Shown in pieces: positions 1 to 9,578 of a stretch of DNA of 49,169 nt (position 1 is its first letter; each line of letters opens with the position of its first letter). The stretch is from Haloterrigena sp. H1 (lineage in GTDB: Archaea; Halobacteriota; Halobacteria; Halobacteriales; Natrialbaceae), in contig NZ_SMZK01000005.1 of the NCBI RefSeq assembly GCF_005938085.1, positions 1 to 49,169 on the forward strand, in the 5' to 3' direction. The position numbers were made by a program, and so were the translations under genes. A model generated the notes under the pieces. The model saw nothing but the letters and a program-made list of their open reading frames with translations. It ran no database searches and had not been told where the DNA came from.

Positions 1-846
1 TCACGGTTGCCCGTCGTCGTCAGGAAGACGTCGCCGACTTCGGCGGCCTCGGCCATCGGCATCACGTCGTAGCCCTCCATGTGGGCCTCGAGCGCGCGGC
101 GGGGCTCGACCTCAGTGACGATGACGTTCGCGTTCTGGCCCGCTGCCTTCTTCGCGACGCCCTTGCCACAGTAGCCGTAGCCGGCGACGACGACGTTCTT
201 GCCGGCCCACGAGAGATTGGTCGTCATCGCGATGGAGGCCAGCGAGGATTCGCCGGTGCCGTGGACGTTGTCGAACAGCCGCTTCATCGGCGTGTCGTTG
301 ACCGCGAAGACGGGGTAGTCAAGCGCCCCGTCGTCGTCCATCGCGCGCAGGCGGTGGACGCCGGTCGTGGTCTCCTCGGCACCGCCGATGATGCCGTCGA
401 TCAGTTCGGGGTAGTCCTCGTGGATCGCCGCGACGAGGTCCATCCCGTCGTCGACGGTGATCGTCGGCTCGTGGGCGATGACGGCCTCGATAGCCTCGTA
501 ATACTCCTCGTCGTCGACGCCGCGTTTGGCGTAGCTGGTGATGTTCTCGTGGGTATCCAGCGCCGCCGAGACGTCGTCATGAGTCGAGAGCGGATTACAG
601 CCCGTGACGGCGACCTCCGCGCCACCTTCCGCGAGCGTCTCGACGAGGATCGCCGTCTTCGCCTCGACGTGCATCGCCATCGCGATGCGCTCGCCCTCGA
701 AAGGCTGGTCGGCGACGAACTCTTCGCGGACGTGCTCGAGAATCGGCATGTGCTGGCGGCCCAGTCCATCTTCCGGCGTCCCTCCGCGCGAGCGGACTCG
801 AGATCGTCCAACTGCTCGCTGATCGGGGATACGCAGTATCGGTCAT
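1..846 (-). CDS. ahcY: Adenosylhomocysteinase (SAH hydrolase), 3' part outside window, two frame breaks
   Basis: Hydrolyses S-adenosylhomocysteine to adenosine and homocysteine in the methyl cycle; cytosolic and NAD-dependent. About 280 of roughly 425 residues are present and the C-terminus lies beyond base 1. Visible family signatures include GCNPLSTHDDV, DDGMDL, GGAEETTTGVHRL, NDTPMKRLFDN and the NAD loop GYGYCGKGVAKK. ATG at 846 gives MTDTAYP, but the frame then needs two single-base additions. One is in the G run near 825-828 (tat-ccc-ccg-atc restores YPPISEQLDD) and one in GG at 755-756 (restores MDWA-x-QHMPILE). With both, the reading is continuous to the window edge. The breaks look like homopolymer undercalls rather than decay because every conserved block is intact. 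An MTA/SAH deaminase-type gene lies 1.6 kb away on the same strand. Confidence 0.9.
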
Positions 847-1115
847 AGATCGATTGAGTGGGAGCGCGGCAAAAACGCTACCGAACCGCTCCGGCGGCCG
901 ATTTCTGCCGGCGGTTCGATCGTGGCAGGGGTGACATGTCTCGAGCGGGTTCGAAATAAACAGCGAAAACGGTGGGTGAGTCGTGATTACTACGTGCCTG
1001 ATCGATCGGGGTGGCCACGGTTCGGTGGCGAGCGCCGCGATCGTGGTTCAATACTGGCGATAGCTGACGGACCGTACGCCAGCGTCAATCCTTCGACCGA
1101 CGGTCGAGAGCGATA
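847..1115. other. Intergenic spacer between ahcY start and surface-protein stop
   Basis: No convincing gene is seen. Translations in this stretch lack the acidic haloarchaeal composition. It must hold the ahcY promoter (reading leftward), but no clear TATA box stands out in the 40 bases before base 846. Confidence 0.5.
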
Positions 1116-2262
1116 TCAGTTCGGACCGGCGTGGCTGGGTGGGCCGCCGCCGTTTCCGTTATTTCCGCTGCTACCGCTGCCGCTATCGTCGCTGTCGCTG
1201 TCTTCGGTGTCGTCGTCGTCGCTGTCTTCGGTGTCGTCGTCTTCGCTGTCTTCGGTATCGTCGTCGTCATCCACATCGTCGCTATCAGTCGGCGGGCCCG
1301 CGTGTTCCGGTGGCCCCCGTTTGTCGTCATCGTCGTCGTCAACGTCCTCGCTGTCGTCGTCAGTCGGCGGACCAGCGTGTTCCGGTGGGCCTCGTTTGTC
1401 GTCTTCGTCTTCGTCATCATCGTCGCCCGGCGGGCCAGCGTGGCCCGGTGGACCGGCGTGGTCCGGTGCGTTACCCGGGTTGTGCTCGACGACAAAGTTC
1501 GCGATTCGAAGGCCACGCGTCGTGTCAGAGTCGGATTCTGCCTCTTGCTCCTCGGCGAACGCGGAGACGAGCGCGCCGAAGTTCTCGTACTCGGCTGCCT
1601 CGAGCGTCACCGTCGTCTCAGCGGATTCGCTGTCGGCCGTCGCGGTGATGGCGACCTCGACGCTGTCGTTCCCGACGGCGCGGACAGACTCACCGTGCCG
1701 TTCTCGTCCGTCGTGTACGTGCCCTCGTCAGTGTAGGACACGTTCTCGTCGACGGTCGAGACGTTGACCGTCGCGTTCGGAGCGGCAGTGTCGTTCTCCG
1801 TAACCGTCACGGTGACGTCGTCATTGTTCTGTTCGACGGAGATGTCGAGCCCTTCGGATTCAGTCTCGGTCGTCGGCTCGAGCATTGCCACCGTCGTCCC
1901 CGAAGCGTTTCCGGACGACGCGTTGACTGTCACGTTGACTGTCGTCTCGGGAGCAGAGAGGTCGAGCGTGCCGTTGGTGTCAGTCGTCCCGTTTGCGGCA
2001 TACGAGACGTTCTCGTCGAGGCTCGTCACGTTGACAGCCGCGCCCTCGACCGTCCCGTTCTTGGTGGTCTCGTTTTCAAATGCACTCTCGTTCCACGTAA
2101 CCGTCACAACGGTGTCGTCGACGGATACGTTCAGCTCGTCTGTCTCATCGGGCGATACATCAGTATTGGCTGCTGCTGCCGCCGACACTGTTCCCAGCGG
2201 GGCGGCCACAGACAGGATCATCGCGGTAGCCAACGCCACCACGACAATCGATTTTGCTTCAT
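1116..2262 (-). CDS. Secreted acidic repeat protein (surface/exported), frame-broken
   Basis: Unrecognised exported protein of about 380 residues. ATG at 2262 gives MKQ; adding one A to the A4 run at 2252-2255 yields a standard signal peptide, MKQKSIVVVALATAMILSVA, with an Ala-rich cleavage region (VSAAAAANTD). Without that base the frame can only start at a GTG near 2242. The N-terminal half is Thr/Asn/Val-rich with repeated blocks (NVTSLDENVSYAANGT and NVSTVDENVSYTDEGT, each followed by GTLDLSAP or GTVSLSAP), which suggests two beta-sandwich repeats with many N-glycosylation sequons. A second break at CCC 1671-1673 needs one G added (SAPSGNDSVEVAIT). The C-terminal 130 residues are Asp/Ser/Glu runs punctuated by HAGPP motifs, ending SHAGPN. 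No membrane anchor is visible. Function unknown; a cell-envelope or matrix role is inference. Confidence 0.65.
1287..1405 (-). repeat. Direct repeat within surface-protein gene (HAGPP unit)
   Basis: Two near-identical copies of about 44 bp, starting at 1287 and 1362 (period 75 bp), encode KRGPPEHAGPPT separated by an acidic run. Related single copies follow upstream in the gene (DHAGPPGHAGPPG) and at its very end (SHAGPN), giving five HAGP units. TCG/TCT/GTC triplet tracts at about 1190-1280 encode the Asp/Ser linkers. Confidence 0.8.
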
Positions 2263-2421
2263 CTCATCCAAGAAATTCAGGCATTCATGAATAAAGCCAC
2301 CCGGCAGTTCTCAGTGTTTTCCGGATCCAGAAAACTAGTAGAAAATAGTTTTTTAGAGTTTATAGCAACTTCTGAGCGTTCAGTTTTCGTTCACCAGCCT
2401 GAATGGAAGGCGGCCCAGAGA
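2263..2421 (-). promoter_or_regulatory. AT-rich upstream region of the secreted repeat protein
   Basis: This is much more AT-rich than its surroundings, with A/T runs at about 2325-2375 on both strands (such as TTTATAGC near 2370) and CTTTATTCATG near 2287-2298 on the minus strand. It probably carries the promoter of the leftward secreted-protein gene. The 3' end of the amidohydrolase gene borders it. No gene is seen inside. Confidence 0.45.
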
Positions 2422-3718
2422 TCAGTCTTCAGCGCGGGCGATCAGCGCCTCAGCCGCCTCGAGCGCTCGCTCACGAACCGCCGTTCGTCCAGCGTCAGCA
2501 CCTCGCGGTCGCGCATGAGTACCTGTCCGTCACAGACGGTGTGGCGGACGTCCGACGCCGCGGCCGCGTAGGCGAGGTGACTGACGAGGTCGTGCGGCGG
2601 GGTGAGGTGAGGTTGCTCGAGGTCGATTACGGCGAGATCGGCCGGCGCACCAGCCTCGAGCCGGCCCGACTCGAAGCCGATCGCGTCGGCGCTGCCTCGA
2701 GTCGCCATCTCGACGACGGCCTCGGCGGGCACCGCGCTGGCGTCGTCGGCCGCGAGTTTGCCGAGCATGGCCGGTCGCGGGCCTCGTCCAGCATGGAGAG
2801 GTCGTTGTTCGAGGCCGCGCCGTCGGTGCCGAGCCCGACGGTGACGCCGGCCTCTCGCATCCGCTGGACGGGGGCCATCCCGCTTCCCAGTTTCATGTTC
2901 GACGCCGGGCAGTGGATCACGGCGGTCCCGGCCTCCGCGAGCAGGTCGATCTCGCGGTCGTCGACGTGGACGCCGTGGGCGACGAAGTCCTCGGGCTCGA
3001 GCATCCCGTGCTCGGCGGCGTACTCGAGCGGCCGCTGTCCGTGCTCCTCGACGATCGGCGTGACTTCGGCTTCGGTCTCGTTGGCGTGGTAGTGAACCGG
3101 GATCCCTGCCTCGCGCGCCTTGGGGATGAACTCCTCGAGATACTCGCCGCCGACGGTCGTCAGCGAGTGAGGCTTGAACGCCGTCGAGATCCGACCGTCT
3201 GCCGCGCCGTCGTACTCGCGGGCGATCTCGAGGCTCGTCTGGGCGTCCTCGCGGGCGGCCTCGTCGTCTTTTCCGACGGTGACGATACCGTGACCGAGTC
3301 GCGCCCGAACGCCGGCGTTCTCGACCGCCGCGGCGACCTCGGGGACGTGAAAGTACATATCCGCAACGGCAGTTGTTCCGGATTTGATCAGCTCGAGCAA
3401 GCCGAGTTCGGCACCGATGCGGACGTCCTCGGGGGTCATCTCGCCTTCGGCAGGCCAGATGTCCTCCTGAAGCCACGCGTCGAGCGGTTTGTCGTCTGCG
3501 TACCCCCGCAGGAGCGTCATCGCGACGTGACAGTGGCCGTTGACGAATCCCGGCGTCACGAGCGAACCGGCAGCGTCGAGCGTCTCGTCGGCGTCGGCCG
3601 CCAGTTCGGGGGCGATCTCGCGGATCTCGCCGGTGTCCTGATCGACCAGTACGTCTGCGGTTGTCACCGTCAGATCGGGCCGGAGTACCTGTCCGTCGGT
3701 GATCGCAAGTGTCGTCAT
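2422..3718 (-). CDS. mtaD: MTA/SAH deaminase-type amidohydrolase, two frame breaks near the 3' end
   Basis: Zinc-dependent amidohydrolase of the 5'-methylthioadenosine/S-adenosylhomocysteine deaminase (TrzN/AtzB-like) group, about 430 residues. Metal ligands are visible: H62-x-H64 in GFVNGHCHV, H211 in HYHANET, H248 in AHGVH, and D299 in LGTDGAASNN. The frame is clean from ATG 3718 to about 2775. There LDEARD must shift into MLGKLAADDASAVPAEAVVEMATRGSA-type sequence, which is the normal family continuation. A second break near 2466 (one base) converts an early stop at 2442 into the usual tail ending LIARAED with stop at 2422. Substrate is inferred from family resemblance and the nearby ahcY. 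Guanine deaminase-like or other adenosine-derivative substrates cannot be excluded. Confidence 0.82.
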
Positions 3719-3783
3719 TAGATTGGGGTTCTCGCCGGGCGGCCTTAGCCTGTCGATGACCCGCGACGAGCCGAGCCGCGGGG

Positions 3784-3789
3784 TTTATG
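3784..3789 (+). promoter_or_regulatory. TATA-like box for the SpoIIM-like gene
   Basis: TTTATG about 26 bases before ATG 3813 fits a leaderless haloarchaeal promoter and helps choose that start. The 94-bp gap between divergent genes (3719-3812) must serve both. Confidence 0.45.
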
Positions 3790-3812
3790 GAACAGTTCGA
3801 CAATATGAAACT

Positions 3813-4486
3813 ATGGACAATCGGACCCAGCGCGAGCGCGACCGATCCAACAGCGGCTATCCACCCGTGCCGCGCTCGCCGACGCGTGGGACGAACACAG
3901 CCGATACGTCGGCTTCGCCGCCGGCCTGTTCGCGGTCGGGATCGTCGTCGGCATCGCGCTCATGATCGCCGGCTACAACTTGCTCGAGATCATCCAGGAG
4001 GTGGTCGGCGAGCCGCTGTTTCCCGACATCAGCGACCGGAGCCGGCTCGAACTGGCACAGTTCCTGCTCGTCAACAACAGCCGGGCGTTCCTGCTGTCGA
4101 TCCTCGGCGTCCTGACGCTCGGGCTCCTGACGGCTTGGGCGATGGTGTTCAACGGGATCATCGTCGGGAACGTCGGTGCCTTTATCGCCGGCAGCGTCGG
4201 CGTCGGCTACATCCTCGTCGGCCTGTTACCTCATGGCATCTTCGAGCTCCCCGCGCTCTTTATTGCCGCCGGCGTCGGCTTCCGGCTGCTCTACCGCGTC
4301 GGCCAACGGATTCGAGGGTCCCGCAGTTCAATCATCACGAAACGCTATCTCTACCGGACCGGGCTGCTCGTCCTCGCGGGCTGGCTCTTGCTCGTCGTCG
4401 CCGCCGTCGTCGAGGCGTTCGTCACGCCTGCGCTGCTCGAGACGCTGTTTGCCGACCGGCTCGAGGCGATGGGGTCATCCCCGTAA
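3813..4486 (+). CDS. SpoIIM-like (stage II sporulation M / DUF95) membrane protein, one frame break
   Basis: Integral membrane protein of about 224 residues with four or five hydrophobic segments. The family hallmark is a loop-helix region LLVNNSRAFLLSILGVLTLGLL, then FNGIIVGNVGAFI, then LLPHGIFELPALFIAAGVGF. ATG 3813 (MDNRTQRERDR) needs one base added near 3844 (cga-tcc to cgg-atc-caa) to join IQQRLSTRAALADAWDEHSRYVGFA and the first membrane span. Without it the longest intact frame starts only at ATG 3962, inside the first span. Archaeal members have no known sporulation role and the biochemical function is unknown. It diverges from the amidohydrolase gene. Confidence 0.75.
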
Positions 4487-4504
4487 TCGGGGCCGTTTAT
4501 CCAG

Positions 4505-4510
4505 TTTATA
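4505..4510 (+). promoter_or_regulatory. Candidate TATA box for DUF4382 lipoprotein gene
   Basis: TTTATA within CCAGTTTATAAGC lies 72 bp before ATG 4582. If used, the mRNA would have a leader of about 45 nt, unlike most genes here. This call is weak. Confidence 0.3.
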
Positions 4511-4581
4511 AGCTGTTGAACGGTCGTAAACGGATCGAATCGTCGTCCCCCTTTTTCTCGAGATGGTGACTGTGCTCGGAT

Positions 4582-5445
4582 ATGAACAGACGCACAATCC
4601 AACTCGTATTGGTGGCAAGCCTCGTCGCCATCGCCGGCTGTGCCGGTGGGATGGGCGGCAACCCGGGAACCGACGCGCCGACTGACGACAGCTCGATGAC
4701 GGACTCGAGCGGCGGGACGGGAACGGCCGCGTTCTACGTCAGCGACGAGCCGAGCGTGATCGACGACTTCGAACACCTCAACGTGACGATTACGAAAGTC
4801 GGGTTCAAGAAGACCGACAACGTGACCGCCGACGCGACGAACGAGACCGACGGTAACGTCACCGATGGCAACGTCACGGAGGCCGAGTCGGACAGCGCCG
4901 GCAACGAATCGACGACCGAAACGCCAACTAACGAGACGGCCGAGAACGACAGCGAGGACAGTGCGGCCGACGAGCAGTGGATCGAGCGCGAGGTCAACGA
5001 AACGACCGTCGACCTCACCGAGCTGAAAGGCGCGAATGCATCCATGATCGACGAGTTCGAACTGCCCGCCGGTGAGTACGAGACGGTCTTCATCTACGTC
5101 AGCGACACCGAGGGCGTCCTGACCGACGGCACGGAGACGCAGGTGAAGCTGCCGAGCAACAAGCTCCAACTGCACACGACGTTTACCATCGGGAACAACG
5201 AGTCGGTCGACTTCGTCTACGACATCGCGCCCCACAAAGCCGGTAAGAGCGGGAAGTACGTCCTCAAGCCGGTGATCAGCGAGAGCGGAACGGGCGACGA
5301 AGTCGAGATCCACGACATCGACGAGCAGAAGCCTGACGAATCGACGGACGGTGAGCAGCAAGACGACACGACGGGAGACGAAACCGAAGCAACGCAGGCA
5401 AAAAGCGGCGGACAGCAGCCCACGGACACACCACAGCAGGGCTAA
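4582..5445 (+). CDS. DUF4382-type lipoprotein with acidic/sequon-rich insert
   Basis: Exported lipoprotein of 287 residues. The signal is MNRRTIQLVLVASLVAIAGC with a lipobox ending at Cys20, so it is probably membrane-anchored outside the cell. The mature part begins with a disordered Gly/Asp/Ser linker. A DUF4382-like beta domain follows: GTAAFYVSDEPSVIDDFEHL, VTITKVGF, VDLTELKGANASMIDEFELPAGEYE and IYVSDTEG, then LKPVIS near the end of the domain. Between the first two strand groups sits an insert of about 60 residues (residues 88-145) dominated by Asn-x-Thr/Ser, Asp and Glu. It looks like a glycosylated surface loop. The C-terminus is another disordered Asp/Gln/Thr tail. No function is known for the family in archaea; binding or structural roles are speculation. 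Confidence 0.8.
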   Translation: MNRRTIQLVLVASLVAIAGCAGGMGGNPGTDAPTDDSSMTDSSGGTGTAAFYVSDEPSVIDDFEHLNVTITKVGFKKTDNVTADATNETDGNVTDGNVTEAESDSAGNESTTETPTNETAENDSEDSAADEQWIEREVNETTVDLTELKGANASMIDEFELPAGEYETVFIYVSDTEGVLTDGTETQVKLPSNKLQLHTTFTIGNNESVDFVYDIAPHKAGKSGKYVLKPVISESGTGDEVEIHDIDEQKPDESTDGEQQDDTTGDETEATQAKSGGQQPTDTPQQG

Positions 5446-5577
5446 CGCGACCGACAGCCGTCACAGAACGCACGGAGTGGGCCGTCGACACTAACAGCGG
5501 TGGCACCTCACTCGCCACCCGAATCGAACGCTATTTTGCAGGCAGATCGACAGCGCAGAAGCAGTCGGCTCGAGCCG

Positions 5578-8184
<2,607 letters not shown>

Positions 8185-8270
8185 TAGTAACTACTAAGGA
8201 GTGGTGACTTACCCTCTTTACTGGTTAGAACGCAAAGTTTCGAGCCGTGATTTCTTTCGAGTCGTAACTC
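8185..8270 (-). promoter_or_regulatory. copA upstream region with CTCGAAA motifs
   Basis: Reading leftward, this region has CTCGAAAG (around 8254-8261) and CTCGAAAC (around 8236-8243), about 60-75 bp before the copA ATG. AT-rich sequence and a small TAGTAACTACTA palindrome (8185-8196) lie beside the start. The CGAAAG core resembles motifs upstream of the regulator/chaperone pair and of the permease. A shared operator is inference. Confidence 0.4.
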
Positions 8271-8376
8271 ATACTGCCAGACAGAACGACGTGCAGCCGG
8301 TCGCGACTTCGCGGCCGTCCCCAGTGACGGCCGCACACATGCGACCGGCGTCGTCGTGACTGCTGTCCAGTAGTAT
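8271..8376 (+). repeat. Palindromic dispersed element, copy A (106 bp)
   Basis: Begins ATACTGCCAGACAGAACGACG and ends GACTGCTGTCCAGTAGTAT, so its ends are inverted repeats. The centre holds a perfect 9-bp stem GCGGCCGTC/GACGGCCGC. The element fills the whole gap between the regulator stop codon and the copA promoter. Its last base overlaps the regulator's stop codon. It is one of six related elements in this window and has the same orientation as copy B. Confidence 0.8.
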
Positions 8377-8963
8377 CACGCGGCCTCCTCGAGCCGGTCG
8401 TACCGCTCTTCGAACCGGCCTCGACAGGATTGACAACAGAAATGGTACACTTCGCCGTCGATGCGGGTCGACTCGCCTTCGCTGTCGACGGTGTTGCCAC
8501 ACTCCGCGCAGGTGAGCGCGAACGCCGTCCCGTCGAGCGACGGTGTCCACTCGGCGTCGTCGATCAGCGTCACGTCGTAGTCGACGCCGTCGACGGGAAA
8601 CAGTCCCTCGAGCCACTCGTGGACCCGCTGGAGTTGCGCGCGCGCGTAGAACCAGCAGTCACCGTCGGCGGTGACGAACACGTGTTCGACCGCGTCGGCG
8701 TCGACGAGCGCTGCCTTGCAGTCGGCGACAGTGCCCGGCGGAACGGTCGCGCGCACGAACACCGGAACGCCCGCCCGAAGCTGTGACTGGTCGACATCGA
8801 CAGTGAAGCCGTTGATGACGCCCGCCGCCTCGAGGCGCTCGACGCGGTCGGAGACGGCCGGCCCGGAGAGGCCGACCGCCTCAGCGATCTCGCTGTACGG
8901 TCGGCGAGCGTTCTCGGCCAGCAACCGCAGGATCTCCATGTCTGTTTCGTCGAGGTCGCGCAT
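8376..8963 (-). CDS. Lrp/AsnC-family regulator with C-terminal TRASH metal-binding domain
   Basis: Probable metal-sensing transcription factor of 195 residues. ATG 8963 gives MRDLDETDMEILRLLAENARRP, an AsnC-type winged helix with its recognition segment in GLSGPAVSDRVERLEAAG (31-48). A ligand/dimer region follows (FVRATVPPGTV onward). The C-terminal 45 residues form a TRASH-like treble-clef: C152-x2-C155, then YHFCCQSC with C176, C177 and C180. Such HTH-TRASH proteins are associated with copper sensing in archaea. It is divergent from the HMA chaperone gene (126-bp gap) and upstream of copA on the same strand, so it most likely controls both. A longer upstream in-frame extension exists but lacks the family start and would run into the chaperone promoter. 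Confidence 0.88.
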   Translation of the reverse strand: MRDLDETDMEILRLLAENARRPYSEIAEAVGLSGPAVSDRVERLEAAGVINGFTVDVDQSQLRAGVPVFVRATVPPGTVADCKAALVDADAVEHVFVTADGDCWFYARAQLQRVHEWLEGLFPVDGVDYDVTLIDDAEWTPSLDGTAFALTCAECGNTVDSEGESTRIDGEVYHFCCQSCRGRFEERYDRLEEAA

Positions 8964-9005
8964 ACAGACGGGTGGTGCTCGATAGCAAAGAGTGTAGCGG
9001 CAGCT

Positions 9006-9052
9006 ACTTTCGGGTCGAAAGTTTCGGTCGCGCTCGGTTTGGAATCGAAAGT
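9006..9052. promoter_or_regulatory. Candidate copper operator: inverted repeat plus extra half-site
   Basis: ACTTTCG-GGT-CGAAAGT (9006-9022) is a perfect 7-bp inverted repeat with a 3-bp spacer. A further TCGAAAGT half-site sits at 9045-9052. Both lie in the gap between the divergently transcribed TRASH regulator and HMA chaperone, where an autoregulated operator would be expected. A TCGAAAGT copy also occurs upstream of the permease (11053-11060). Binding is inference. Confidence 0.55.
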
Positions 9053-9089
9053 AGAAATGTACAAAGATCGGGTGTCCATACACGGCCGT

Positions 9090-9287
9090 ATGAGCCAGAC
9101 GATCACCGTCGAGGGGATGTCGTGTGAACACTGCGAACAGAGCGTCGAAGAAACGCTCGCGAACGTTCAGGGTGTCCAGTCGGTCGAGGTCGACCTTGAC
9201 GCAGCGCAGGCGACCGTCGAAGGTGACGCGGCGACTCAGGACCTCGTCAGCGCGGTCGACGAGGCCGGCTACGACGCGTCAGCGTAA
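9090..9287 (+). CDS. copZ: HMA-domain copper chaperone
   Basis: A 65-residue single-domain heavy-metal-associated protein. The start MSQTITVEGMSCEHC shows the Cu(I)-binding C12-x2-C15 motif. The rest gives the usual beta-alpha-beta-beta-alpha-beta fold ending EAGYDASA. It would pass Cu(I) to CopA, whose own HMA domains carry the same motif. ATG 9090 is chosen because HMA chaperones begin a few residues before the first strand; an upstream in-frame ATG at 9039 would add 17 residues overlapping the proposed operator. Transcribed away from the regulator. Confidence 0.92.
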   Translation: MSQTITVEGMSCEHCEQSVEETLANVQGVQSVEVDLDAAQATVEGDAATQDLVSAVDEAGYDASA

Positions 9288-9348
9288 GTACCGCCTCGAG
9301 TCGGTCACCGACCGGACGATCAGACAGCGTCCACTCGGTGGGACGGTG

Positions 9349-9458
9349 ATACTGCCGGACAGAACGACGTGAAGATCGGTCGCGGATTCGCGGCCGTCTC
9401 CACCGGTGACGGCCGCAGCAGAGCGACCGACTTCGTATTGACTTCTGTCCGACAGTAT
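9349..9458 (+). repeat. Palindromic dispersed element, copy B (110 bp)
   Basis: Starts ATACTGCCGGACAGAACGAC and ends ATTGACTTCTGTCCGACAGTAT in sense. The two ends are inverted repeats of about 16 bp (ATACTGYCGGACAGAA). The interior contains the stem GCGGCCGTC/GACGGCCGC also seen in copy A. It lies 61 bp downstream of the chaperone gene, in the same orientation as copy A. Confidence 0.85.
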
Positions 9459-9468
9459 GAGAAGAGCG

Positions 9469-9554
9469 CTATAGTAGCAACTGAAACGATTTACACACCG
9501 ATCGCACAGTCGTCGTGCGATCGGGTGTGCAGTAACGTTCAGTGGCTACGATAG
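9469..9554. repeat. MITE-like palindrome, 86 bp
   Basis: The ends CTATAGTAGCAACTGAA and TTCAGTGGCTACGATAG are inverted repeats with two mismatches. A second inner stem pairs CACACCGATCGCAC (9494-9507) with GTGCGATCGGGTGTG (9515-9529), leaving one bulged base. The element therefore folds into a nearly complete hairpin. No coding capacity. It abuts copy B and ends 24 bp short of the permease stop codon. Different in sequence from the ATACTG family. Confidence 0.75.
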
Positions 9555-9578
9555 TTTTTCAGCGGAGCGCAGCGGGAG

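Noticed and set aside
922..1767. Long plus-strand Ser/Pro-rich frame
   Set aside because: Antisense of the Asp/Ser/HAGPP tail of the secreted protein. The composition (poly-Ser from GAC/TCG repeats) is a shadow, and it has no promoter or family signature.
2442..3803. Arg-rich long minus-strand frame over the amidohydrolase
   Set aside because: Only its last ~105 residues are real (the shifted amidohydrolase tail). The upstream part is a basic out-of-frame shadow.
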